Positions 8,470-16,798 of a stretch of DNA of 18,490 bases are shown here, one piece after another. Below the pieces are notes generated by a model that saw only the letters and a list, made by a program, of their open reading frames with translations, had not been told where the DNA came from and did not search any database. Made by a program: the position numbers and the translations under genes. Position 1 is the first letter of the stretch. The number at the start of each line of letters is the position of its first letter. Origin of the DNA: Oscillospiraceae bacterium (lineage in GTDB: Bacteria; Bacillota; Clostridia; Oscillospirales; Oscillospiraceae); assembly GCA_016296235.1 (NCBI GenBank), contig JAEDJR010000018.1:1-18490 (forward strand), written 5' to 3'.

Positions 8470-9669
8470 ATGGCAAGAATCGGTATCTATGGCGGGAGCT
8501 TCAATCCGCCGCATCTGGGGCACATCCTGGCTGCCCAGGAGTTTCAGCGGGCGCTGAAGCTGGATTTGCTGCTGTTTGTTCCGGCGGCTATTCCGCCCCA
8601 TAAGATTCTGGCCCCCAATTCTCCCGACGGCGCGACCCGTATGCGTCTGCTGCAGCTGGCGATTCAGGATCTGCCCTTTGCCCGGGTGGATGATCTGGAA
8701 CTGCGGCGGGAGGGCGCCAGCTATACGGTGGATACCCTGCAGGCACTCCGGGTAAAATATCCCCATGACGACTTGTTCCTGTGCGTGGGAACGGATATGT
8801 TCTTGTCCTTCGATAGCTGGTATCAGCCGAAGAAGATCTGCTCCCTGGCGAACATCGCCATGGCACACCGGACGGATTGCGACGAGGATGAGCTGAAAGC
8901 CCTGGCCAGAGCGTTCCAGAAGAAATTCGGTACGGAGCCGATTCTCATTGAGAACGAGTTTGTGGAGGTGTCCTCTACCCAGGTGCGGCGGCTTCTGGTG
9001 CTGGGCGGTGCGGAGGACTTCCTGACGCCGGCGGTGCTGCAGGAGATCCGTGCCCGGGGACTCTATGGCACGGGCATCGACCGCCGCGGCCTGCCCTTTG
9101 AGGCGCTGAAACGGGAGAGCCTGGCCCTGCACAAGGAAAGCCGTGTGGCTCACGTCATCGGCTGCAGCGAAACGGCGCGGGAGCTGGCGCAGATCTATGG
9201 CGCAGACCCGGTGGAGGCGGAGCGGGCCGGCATTCTGCACGACATAACAAAGGCCCTGGACGGCCGTGACCAGTTGCGCTTGTGCGATAAATATGGTATA
9301 ATCATCGACGATTTTGACCGGACGCATACCAAGCTGCTCCACTCGGTCACCGGCGCAGCCGTGGCGGAGCGGGTGTTCGGAGAAAACGATGCCGTGTGCC
9401 AGGCTATCCGCTGGCACACCTCCGGAAAAGCCCATATGACGACTCTGGAGAAAATCATATATATCGCAGACTACATGGAACCAAACCGCGACTTCCCCGG
9501 CGTGGAGAAGCTGCGGAAGCTGGCTTACACGGATCTGGACGCGGCGCTGCTGCTGGGTCTGGAGATGACGGCGGAGCATCTGAAACGGCAGGGGGCCATT
9601 ATGGGCCGCCATTCCGTGGAAGCCATGGAGTTCCTCACCCAAGGAAAGGAACGAACGCTTAACACATGA
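8470..9669 (+). CDS. nadD: NadD-YqeK fusion: nicotinate-nucleotide adenylyltransferase plus HD-domain Ap4A hydrolase
   Basis: One 399-residue protein joins two enzymes that are separate adjacent genes (nadD, yqeK) in Bacillus. Residues 1 to about 200 are NadD, which adenylylates nicotinate mononucleotide in NAD synthesis. Visible are GGSFNPPHLGH (8-18) with the HxGH nucleotidyl-transfer motif, FVPAAIPPHK, and SSTQVR at 169-174. Residues about 215-390 are YqeK, an HD phosphohydrolase known to cleave diadenosine tetraphosphate symmetrically. It shows RVAHVIG (225-231), the HD pair at 257-258 in GILHDITKA, LLHS (289-292), and YIADYMEPNR with D334. No stop, start or ribosome site marks the junction. 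GGGGAGGG precedes the ATG. Its stop overlaps the lytR start as ATGA. The fusion may couple NAD synthesis to control of dinucleotide alarmones; that is inference. Confidence 0.94.
   Translation: MARIGIYGGSFNPPHLGHILAAQEFQRALKLDLLLFVPAAIPPHKILAPNSPDGATRMRLLQLAIQDLPFARVDDLELRREGASYTVDTLQALRVKYPHDDLFLCVGTDMFLSFDSWYQPKKICSLANIAMAHRTDCDEDELKALARAFQKKFGTEPILIENEFVEVSSTQVRRLLVLGGAEDFLTPAVLQEIRARGLYGTGIDRRGLPFEALKRESLALHKESRVAHVIGCSETARELAQIYGADPVEAERAGILHDITKALDGRDQLRLCDKYGIIIDDFDRTHTKLLHSVTGAAVAERVFGENDAVCQAIRWHTSGKAHMTTLEKIIYIADYMEPNRDFPGVEKLRKLAYTDLDAALLLGLEMTAEHLKRQGAIMGRHSVEAMEFLTQGKERTLNT
9274..9302 (+). promoter_or_regulatory. Possible internal promoter for lytR-rsfS-leuS inside yqeK
   Basis: TTGCGC (9274-9279) is separated by 17 bases from TATAAT (9297-9302), with TGG directly before the -10, which makes an extended -10 element. 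It stands out as an AT-rich patch in a GC-rich coding region, about 360 bases before lytR. Function is inferred from sequence only; the codons read LCDKYGIII, so coding constraint could explain part of it. Confidence 0.45.
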
Positions 9670-10967
9670 AATTATTCGGCAATAAACGGAACGCGGCGAT
9701 GCTTGGAAAGAGAGCGGGAGCGCCGGGTTCCGGCAGAGCCGTACCACACCGCCTGACCGGTTTGCAGCGGGGTCTCATCCTGCTGGCGGTCTGTCTGACG
9801 GTGCTGTGCGGCACTGTGGTTGCGGTTTATAAATCCTTTGTCCGGCCGGTGGAAATCCGCCAGCCGAACATCCCGCCGGCAGCGGATAGCCCCATGGAAG
9901 CGCCGGAGGAAACCTTTACGCCGCCGACGGTCATAGAGATTCAAACAAAAGTGGATGAACAGACCGGCGGCGAGATCACTGTGGAAACAGAGGTTCCGGC
10001 CAGCCATAAAGCCGGCTTTTACAACATTCTGATTGCAGGCACCGACGATGACGGCGGGCGGACGGATACCATCATGATCGGCCGTCTGGATGTGAAGAAC
10101 CACACGGTGGCCCTGATGAGCATCCCACGGGATACGCTGATCAGCGGCAGCTACTCCGTGCCCAAGATCAACAGCGTCTTTGCCGGTGCGGGCCGGGGTG
10201 AGAAGGGCATGGAGGCCCTGAAAACCAAGCTGGCCCAGACCCTGGGCTTTGAAGTGGACGGCTATGTGCTGGTGAATCTGGATGCGTTCATTCAGCTGGT
10301 GGACCTGGTGGGCGGCGTGGAATTTGACGTGCCCATGGATATGGACTATGACGACCCGGCGCAGGATTTGCATATTCACCTGAAAGCCGGAAAGCAGCTG
10401 CTGGATGGCCAGAAAGCCATGCAGCTGGTACGCTTCCGAAAGGGTTACGCCACCCAGGATATCATGCGAACCCAGGTGCAGCAGCAGTTTCTGCAGACCC
10501 TGGCGAAAAAGTGCCTGTCTGTGGTGACTCTGACGAAGATTGGAGAGCTGTCTGAAATTTTCAAAGAAAATGTCCTGACGGATCTGACCCTGGGCAATAT
10601 CGCGTATTTCGGCCAGGAGCTGCTGAAGTGCGATTTTGAAACCATGTTTTCCTATACCCTGGAGGGGGAGGGGGTCATGGTCAACGACGCCTCCTGCTAC
10701 GCGATCTATCTGAACAAGACTCTCCAGGTGGTCAATGAATATTTTAACCCCTACGACGCGGAGATCACCGAAGACCATGTGAGCATCCGGACACCGGAGC
10801 AGGTGCGCGCCGAGCAGGCGGCCCAATCCGAGCCGGAGCCGGAGCAGCCGGAGGAAGCGCCCTGGCCGGAGGAAGCTCCCTGGAACGAGGATCCCTGGGA
10901 GGAAGCGCAGCCGGAGGATCCCTGGGAAGAGGTGCTTCCGGGCGACCTCTGGCCCGTGGGCCCATAG
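9666..10967 (+). CDS. LytR-CpsA-Psr (LCP) family wall glycopolymer transferase
   Basis: LCP proteins transfer teichoic acid or capsule polymers from lipid carriers to peptidoglycan outside the membrane. The 433 residues comprise a basic cytoplasmic N-terminus and one membrane helix at about 34-55, then a linker and the LCP domain at about 119-282. Key blocks are FYNILIAGTDDDGGRTDTIMI, MSIPRDT (151-157), KINSVFAG (167-174), VNLDAF (203-208), and LVRFRKG (254-260), followed by QDIMRTQVQQQFL. The tail after about 383 is odd: acidic, free of Lys and Arg, with five tryptophans, mostly in (E/D)xPW-like repeats. Start and stop codons overlap with the nadD-yqeK gene (ATGA). LCP genes commonly sit between yqeK and rsfS in Clostridia. 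The exact polymer is unknown. Confidence 0.92.
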   Translation: MKLFGNKRNAAMLGKRAGAPGSGRAVPHRLTGLQRGLILLAVCLTVLCGTVVAVYKSFVRPVEIRQPNIPPAADSPMEAPEETFTPPTVIEIQTKVDEQTGGEITVETEVPASHKAGFYNILIAGTDDDGGRTDTIMIGRLDVKNHTVALMSIPRDTLISGSYSVPKINSVFAGAGRGEKGMEALKTKLAQTLGFEVDGYVLVNLDAFIQLVDLVGGVEFDVPMDMDYDDPAQDLHIHLKAGKQLLDGQKAMQLVRFRKGYATQDIMRTQVQQQFLQTLAKKCLSVVTLTKIGELSEIFKENVLTDLTLGNIAYFGQELLKCDFETMFSYTLEGEGVMVNDASCYAIYLNKTLQVVNEYFNPYDAEITEDHVSIRTPEQVRAEQAAQSEPEPEQPEEAPWPEEAPWNEDPWEEAQPEDPWEEVLPGDLWPVGP

Positions 10968-10982
10968 CAAATTGAATTCAAG

Positions 10983-10999
10983 ATGGAATACGATTCCAT
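10983..10999 (+). other. Small hairpin in the lytR-rsfS gap
   Basis: A perfect 7-bp stem (ATGGAAT with ATTCCAT) closes a three-base loop between lytR and the rsfS ribosome site. No T-run follows, so it is not a standard terminator. It could be a processing or stability element, or chance. Confidence 0.35.
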
Positions 11000-11021
11000 T
11001 TGCAGAAAGAAGGTTTCACCT

Positions 11022-11381
11022 ATGATGACACCCAAAGAAGTGGCCGCTGTTGCGGCAAAAGCCCTGGACGACCGGAAGGGCGTGGATATCCGCCTCCTGG
11101 AGATCACCGACGTCACGACGCTGGCGGACTATTTCCTGCTCTGCACCGGCACCTCCAGCACCCATGTGAAAAGCCTCTGCGATTCCGTGGAGGAAGCCCT
11201 GGATCAGGCCGGCGAGCCCGCCCTGCGCCGGGAAGGACACCGCAGCGGTACCTGGGTTCTGCTGGACTACGGCTGCCTGGTGGTTCATGTGTTCACCGAG
11301 GAAACAAGACAGTTTTACGATCTGGAGCGCCTGTGGAACGACGCCAAACGGGTCGATCTGGAAACCATTATCAAGGAATAA
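11022..11381 (+). CDS. rsfS: Ribosomal silencing factor RsfS
   Basis: RsfS binds ribosomal protein L14 (uL14) and blocks subunit joining when nutrients are short. The 119 residues carry the full family pattern: DVTTLADYFLLCTGTSSTHVKSLCDSV in two parts around residues 30-56, EGHRSGTWVLLDYGCLVVHVF in the middle, and RQFYDLERLWNDA near the end. AAGAAGG at 11007-11013 lies eight bases before the ATG at 11022. An in-frame ATG at 10983 sits in a hairpin upstream of this site and adds a non-conserved leader, so it was not used. leuS follows after 17 bases. The order nadD/yqeK-lytR-rsfS-leuS fits growth-linked genes in one unit. Confidence 0.95.
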   Translation: MMTPKEVAAVAAKALDDRKGVDIRLLEITDVTTLADYFLLCTGTSSTHVKSLCDSVEEALDQAGEPALRREGHRSGTWVLLDYGCLVVHVFTEETRQFYDLERLWNDAKRVDLETIIKE

Positions 11382-11398
11382 AAGGTGAGAGAGAAACA

Positions 11399-13825
<2,427 letters not shown>

Positions 13826-13832
13826 AAACCGC

Positions 13833-13861
13833 TTGACAAACTTCGGATATTTGATTATAAT
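13833..13861 (+). promoter_or_regulatory. Perfect sigma-A promoter of rpsU
   Basis: TTGACA (13833-13838), a 17-base spacer and TATAAT (13856-13861) match the consensus exactly. It begins eight bases after the leuS stop, with no terminator in between, so leuS transcripts may also read into rpsU. Confidence 0.9.
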
Positions 13862-13867
13862 TATCTA

Positions 13868-13910
13868 GCTGTTTGAACAGCCCTGAAAGTATCCTGGAAG
13901 AACCGGATAC
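13868..13910 (+). promoter_or_regulatory. Structured 5' leader of rpsU
   Basis: Two hairpins lie directly after the promoter. The first pairs GCTGT with ACAGC around a TTGA loop (13868-13881). The second pairs GTATCC with GGATAC, extended by GG/CC across a one-base bulge around an AAGAA loop (13889-13910). The ribosome site GGAGGGAGGG follows. This could be an autoregulatory leader as seen for other ribosomal proteins; that is inference, and I do not recognise a named motif. Confidence 0.4.
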
Positions 13911-13932
13911 ATTGGAGGGAGGGAAATCATCA

Positions 13933-14115
13933 ATGTCTGAAATTCACGTAAAGGAAAATGAATCTCTGGAATCTGCTCTGAAGCGGTTCAAGCGCTCCTG
14001 CGCCAAGGCCGGTGTCATTCAGGAGGTCAAGAAGAGAGAGCATTATGTGAGTCCCAGCCTGAAGCGGAAGCAGAAGTCCGAGGCTGCCCGCAAGAACAAG
14101 AGAAAGTTCTATTGA
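13933..14115 (+). CDS. rpsU: 30S ribosomal protein S21
   Basis: S21 (bS21) is a small basic protein of the 30S subunit located near the anti-Shine-Dalgarno end of 16S rRNA. The 60-residue sequence is typical: VKENESLESALKRFKRSCAK, then VIQEVKKREHYVSPSLKRK and a Lys/Arg-rich tail. The ATG at 13933 follows GGAGGGAGGG with about nine bases of spacing; a longer reading from 13873 would start upstream of the ribosome site inside the leader hairpin and is rejected. It has its own promoter and terminator, so it is a monocistronic unit. Confidence 0.97.
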   Translation: MSEIHVKENESLESALKRFKRSCAKAGVIQEVKKREHYVSPSLKRKQKSEAARKNKRKFY

Positions 14116-14136
14116 TATCCCTCTGAGATGACGAAC

Positions 14137-14168
14137 AAACGCCGCAGTCGTAAGACTGCGGCGTTTTT
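14137..14168 (+). terminator. Intrinsic terminator of rpsU
   Basis: A perfect 13-bp stem (14137-14149 with 14154-14166) with GTAA loop ends in TTTTT, 21 bases after the rpsU stop. Confidence 0.93.
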
Positions 14169-14183
14169 GCGTTTTGAACACGC

Positions 14184-14274
14184 TGTAGGGCGCGACGACC
14201 CCGGCGCGCCGTTTGGCAGTTGGGAAAGGAATGCAGCTGCCTGCAAACGGCACGCCCAGTGGTCGTGCCCTACA
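14184..14274. repeat. Palindromic MITE-like element, copy A
   Basis: A 91-bp imperfect inverted repeat begins TGTAGGGC and ends GCCCTACA. The arms (about 36 bases) match at most positions, and one difference would still form a G-U pair. Each arm also folds on itself: GGCGCG with CGCGCC on the left, GGCACG with CGTGCC on the right. The centre is unpaired. It shares its ends and plan, but not its inner sequence, with the element at 18124-18224. No coding potential, and no clear target duplication was seen. Confidence 0.7.
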
Positions 14275-14318
14275 AAAGCACGTTGCGTTCATCGTGATGC
14301 ATTCATAAATGCGTGTCG

Positions 14319-14462
14319 TTACGAACATCGTCCGCTGATGACGAAGCCGTTGGGCAGGGTGCGGCCATCGGGCAGCTTGTCGTTGGAGCAGCGGGTGATG
14401 GTTTCCGCAATGGCCTGTTCGTTTCGCTCCCAATACAGGGTAATAATGTCTTCGTCTTCCAT
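14319..14462 (-). pseudogene. Truncated ECF sigma-factor remnant (47-codon ORF)
   Basis: The ORF reads MEDEDIITLYWERNEQAIAE, then a short unrelated-looking tail, and stops after 47 residues. The first 22 or so residues resemble the start of region 2 in ECF-type sigma-70 factors of Clostridia, where one expects a KYGxYC segment and about 140 more residues; none is found in any frame downstream. AGAGGGGG at 14477-14470 gives a good ribosome site seven bases before the ATG. An ECF-type promoter lies just upstream. A palindromic repeat begins 44 bases after the stop. It may be a decayed gene whose 3' part was lost, or a functional short peptide. Recognition rests on a short stretch recalled from the family. 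Confidence 0.5.
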
Positions 14463-14486
14463 GGGAGATCCCCCTCTCTACTTCCA

Positions 14487-14514
14487 AAGACGCCAAACCG
14501 CAAAAAAGGTTACA
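14487..14514 (-). promoter_or_regulatory. ECF-type promoter upstream of the sigma remnant
   Basis: On the minus strand TGTAAC (14514-14509) is followed after 16 bases by CGTCTT (14492-14487). This is the form used by ECF sigma factors (AAC -35 core, CGTC-like -10, 16-17 spacing), which often drive their own genes. The TAA of the upstream 181-codon gene lies within TGTAAC. Confidence 0.5.
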
Positions 14515-15055
14515 GAAATTTCAAAAATTCTTCCGGGGCAGCCCAGCCGCTGAAGCCGCAGGCCCGGGCCAGCTCCAGCTTTGTCCGCAAGCTTTCTTCC
14601 GTGTCCCATAATACCATAATCCCCTGATTTTCGCGAATAAAATGGGAATAATAACAGCACAGGGCGTCGGAAAAAAAGAACCGGTCTCCGGCGGGCACAT
14701 CCGCAGGCGTTCCCACTCCCGAGGGGCAGGGGAGAGGGAATTCCATGCTCATGGGCTCCAGAAGCAGCCAGCATCGGTGGGGATAGGCCCGGGCGGCGTC
14801 CTGAAAGCGCTCCTGCAGGGTGCCGCCGGAAATGGCGGAGGAAATCAGCACCCCGGTCTGGGGCAGCAGCCGGCTCCAGGCCTCCGGCAGCAGCAGCCGG
14901 GGCCCCAGCCGTGCCGCCAAAGCAGTCACGGCGTCCTCCGAAGCCCGATCCCGGACCAGGAGGGCTGCAGGACCTCCGCTGCGGGGCAGCCGTGCAGCCT
15001 GCGCCGGGGATAAAACCGGGGCTTGGGGAAAATCCGGAATCGGTGAGAAGACCAT
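14510..15055 (-). CDS. Uncharacterised protein, 181 residues
   Basis: I do not recognise a named family. The frame is preferred to the overlapping minus-strand frame (14478-15074) because its composition is protein-like, while the other is dominated by Gly, Pro and Arg. No signal peptide or clear membrane helix is visible. The N-terminal half is rich in Ala, Leu and Pro; a LLLPEAW ... TGVLISSAISGGTLQERF stretch and a WLLLEPMSMEFPLPCP stretch suggest an alpha/beta fold. The end has RFFFSDALCCYYSHF and LWDTEESLRTKLELARACGFSGW, loosely like the tail of TIM-barrel hydrolases, too weak to assign. GGGAGG at 15072-15067 lies 11 bases before the ATG; a GTG at 15067 overlaps that site. It is divergent from yqeG, sharing about 60 bases of control region. 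Confidence 0.7.
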   Translation of the reverse strand: MVFSPIPDFPQAPVLSPAQAARLPRSGGPAALLVRDRASEDAVTALAARLGPRLLLPEAWSRLLPQTGVLISSAISGGTLQERFQDAARAYPHRCWLLLEPMSMEFPLPCPSGVGTPADVPAGDRFFFSDALCCYYSHFIRENQGIMVLWDTEESLRTKLELARACGFSGWAAPEEFLKFL

Positions 15056-15089
15056 TGGACATTGCACCTCCCATGTGCTATACTATAAT
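15055..15089 (+). promoter_or_regulatory. Promoter region of yqeG-pepP, overlapping the start of the divergent gene
   Basis: TATAAT at 15084-15089 can pair with TTGCAC at 15062-15067 (16-base spacer). Alternatively TATACT at 15079-15084 with an upstream TG (extended -10) can pair with TTGGAC at 15055-15060 (18-base spacer). Either way the -35 lies on the start or ribosome site of the divergent minus-strand gene. Confidence 0.55.
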
Positions 15090-15117
15090 GGAAATCTATG
15101 AAAAAGCAGGTTCCGAT

Positions 15118-15621
15118 ATGTCCTTTTCCCTGATCCCCCAGCTCATGGTTGAAAGCCTGACGGATCTGACGCCCCAGCTGCTTCAGGCCCACGGCGTCCG
15201 GTTCCTGATGCTGGATTTCGACAATACCATCGTGCCCTACACCACCAATGTGCCCACCCGGGAGATGGAACGGTGGCTGCAGCAGATGCAGGCCTCGTCC
15301 ATTGGCCTGTGTGTGGTCTCCAACAGCCGAAAGAGCCGGGTGGTGGAGTTCTGCCGGGCCCGTGGGATCCCCTGCATCACCCATTCCCGCAAGCCCTTCC
15401 GGAAGGGAATCCGGCAGTGCAGGGAGCAATTCGGATTGGAGCTGCGTCATGCAGCCCTGGCCGGGGATCAGATTTTTACGGACGTGCTGGGCGCCAACTG
15501 CGCAGGGGCAGTATCCATCCTGGTGACGCCCATCCACCTGCATAACATCTGGCTTCGCCTGAGACATGTGGCGGAGCTTCCATTCATTGCCATGGGCAAG
15601 AAAAGGAGCGAGCAAGCATGA
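15118..15621 (+). CDS. yqeG: YqeG-family HAD-IIIA phosphatase
   Basis: YqeG proteins are small HAD-superfamily phosphatases, conserved in Firmicutes, with no firmly known substrate. The 167 residues match the family. HAD motif I is MLDFDNT with D33 and D35, motif II is VVSNS ending at S70, motif III supplies K92 in RKP, and motif IV is GDQIFTDVLGAN with D117 and D122. The N-terminal SFSLIPQLMVESLTDLTPQ segment is also typical. The ATG at 15118 is chosen because an in-frame ATG at 15088 lies on the -10 box; the ribosome site (GCAGG) is weak. In Bacillus yqeG belongs to the yqeH-yhbY-nadD-yqeK cluster; here it has been separated and joined to pepP, whose start overlaps its stop (ATGA). Confidence 0.92.
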   Translation: MSFSLIPQLMVESLTDLTPQLLQAHGVRFLMLDFDNTIVPYTTNVPTREMERWLQQMQASSIGLCVVSNSRKSRVVEFCRARGIPCITHSRKPFRKGIRQCREQFGLELRHAALAGDQIFTDVLGANCAGAVSILVTPIHLHNIWLRLRHVAELPFIAMGKKRSEQA

Positions 15622-16685
15622 ACAATCTGAAAAAAATGCAGGGCATTCTGTCCGAGGGTAAGGTGGACGCGCTGCTTCTGACCAGCCAGGTCAGCCGGCA
15701 GTATGCTGCGGGCTACGATGTGGCCGAGGGCGTGGCCGTGGTTGGCCGGGAGAAGAGCTTCTATTTTACGGACAGCCGATATATTGAGGTGGCCCAGGAT
15801 GAACTCCGTGATTTTACCGTGCTGGAAATCAACCGGGAGAATTCCTACTCCGCCCGGATCAATGCCGCCCTGGAGGAACTGGGCGTCAAGACCCTGGGCA
15901 TCGAGGAGGATTATCTGACCCACAGCGAGTATCTCCGCTATGAAGCGAGCCTGCATGCAGAGCTGGTGCCCTGCCAGAAGGAAATCTCCGTGTTCCGGCA
16001 GATCAAGGAGGACTGGGAGATTGCGGAAATGGTCAAAGCCCAGGAGATTACGGATCAGGTATTTGCGGAAATGTGCACGGTGCTGAAGCCCGGCATGACG
16101 GAGAAGGAAGCCGCGGCGGAGCTGATCTACCGCCTGCTGAAGCACGGCGCCGACGGCCTGTCCTTTGACCCGATTGTGGTGTCCGGCCCCAATACCAGCA
16201 AGCCCCACGGCGTACCCGGCGACCGGAAGCTGGAATACGGCGATTTTATCACTCTGGATTTCGGCTGCACCGTCAACGGCTATTGCTCCGATATGACCCG
16301 CACGGTGGCCCTGGGCTTTGTTTCCGAAGAAATGAGCAAGGTTTATGAGACGGTTCTCCGGGCCCAGGAGAGCGCCATTGCCATGACAAAGGCAGGCGTT
16401 ACCGGTCAGGCCGTGGACGGTACCGCCCGGAAGATCATCACAGACGCAGGCTACGGCGCCTATTTCGGTCACGGCTACGGCCACAGCGTGGGCCTGGAAA
16501 TCCATGAGGCCCCCAACTGCAACCCCTCCAACGACCAGCCTCTGGCCGCCGGCGTGGTCTGCTCTGCGGAGCCCGGGATTTATCTCCCCGGAAAGTTCGG
16601 CGTCCGGATTGAGGATGTGGTGGTGGTGACGGAGGACGGCTGCCGCGATCTGACCCAAAGCCCGAAAAATTTGATTATTCTTTAA
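15618..16685 (+). CDS. pepP: Xaa-Pro aminopeptidase (M24B family)
   Basis: A cytoplasmic metallopeptidase that removes N-terminal residues preceding proline. The 355 residues are typical of the short Firmicutes form (YqhT-like). The N-terminal domain (about 1-125) has the creatinase-type fold signature YFTDSRYIEVA. The catalytic pita-bread domain has all five metal ligands: D214 in LDFGC, D225 in CSDMTRT, H289 in GHGYGHSVG, E318 in SAEPGIY and E332 in RIEDVV, plus H197 in PHGVPG. Start overlaps the yqeG stop as ATGA. The gene precedes efp, a widespread pairing in Firmicutes; both deal with proline-containing sequences, though a functional link is not proven here. No clear terminator separates them. 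Confidence 0.93.
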   Translation: MNNLKKMQGILSEGKVDALLLTSQVSRQYAAGYDVAEGVAVVGREKSFYFTDSRYIEVAQDELRDFTVLEINRENSYSARINAALEELGVKTLGIEEDYLTHSEYLRYEASLHAELVPCQKEISVFRQIKEDWEIAEMVKAQEITDQVFAEMCTVLKPGMTEKEAAAELIYRLLKHGADGLSFDPIVVSGPNTSKPHGVPGDRKLEYGDFITLDFGCTVNGYCSDMTRTVALGFVSEEMSKVYETVLRAQESAIAMTKAGVTGQAVDGTARKIITDAGYGAYFGHGYGHSVGLEIHEAPNCNPSNDQPLAAGVVCSAEPGIYLPGKFGVRIEDVVVVTEDGCRDLTQSPKNLIIL

Positions 16686-16704
16686 GGAATTCGAAAATTT
16701 CCTC

Positions 16705-16733
16705 TTGAAAATTGAGGGGAAATCCTGTATAAT
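16705..16733 (+). promoter_or_regulatory. Sigma-A promoter of efp
   Basis: TTGAAA (16705-16710), a 17-base spacer and a perfect TATAAT (16728-16733). The leader that follows is about 60 bases and contains a hairpin at 16760-16780 (CGCA/TGCG and CCTG/CAGG with one C-C mismatch, loop TCC) just before AGGAGG. Confidence 0.85.
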
Positions 16734-16798
16734 TCCAATGTCTGTTTGAGTATATTTGTCGCACCCTGTCCCAGGCTGCGTTAGGAGGAAAAGGAATT

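Noticed and set aside
11382..11398. Possible T-box or leader regulating leuS
   Set aside because: Only 17 bases separate rsfS and leuS and no stem or T-box sequence lies in the upstream genes.
13930..14496. 188-codon minus-strand frame spanning rpsU, its terminator and element A
   Set aside because: Runs across the rpsU gene and terminator, and is off-frame from the sigma remnant that has the ribosome site.
14128..14553. 141-codon plus-strand frame through the rpsU terminator and element A
   Set aside because: Begins in the terminator, lacks a ribosome site, and covers repeat DNA and the minus-strand remnant.
14478..15074. Minus-strand 198-codon frame overlapping the 181-residue gene
   Set aside because: Its ATG lies nearer the ribosome site, but the product is dominated by Gly, Pro, Arg and Ser repeats typical of an off-frame translation.
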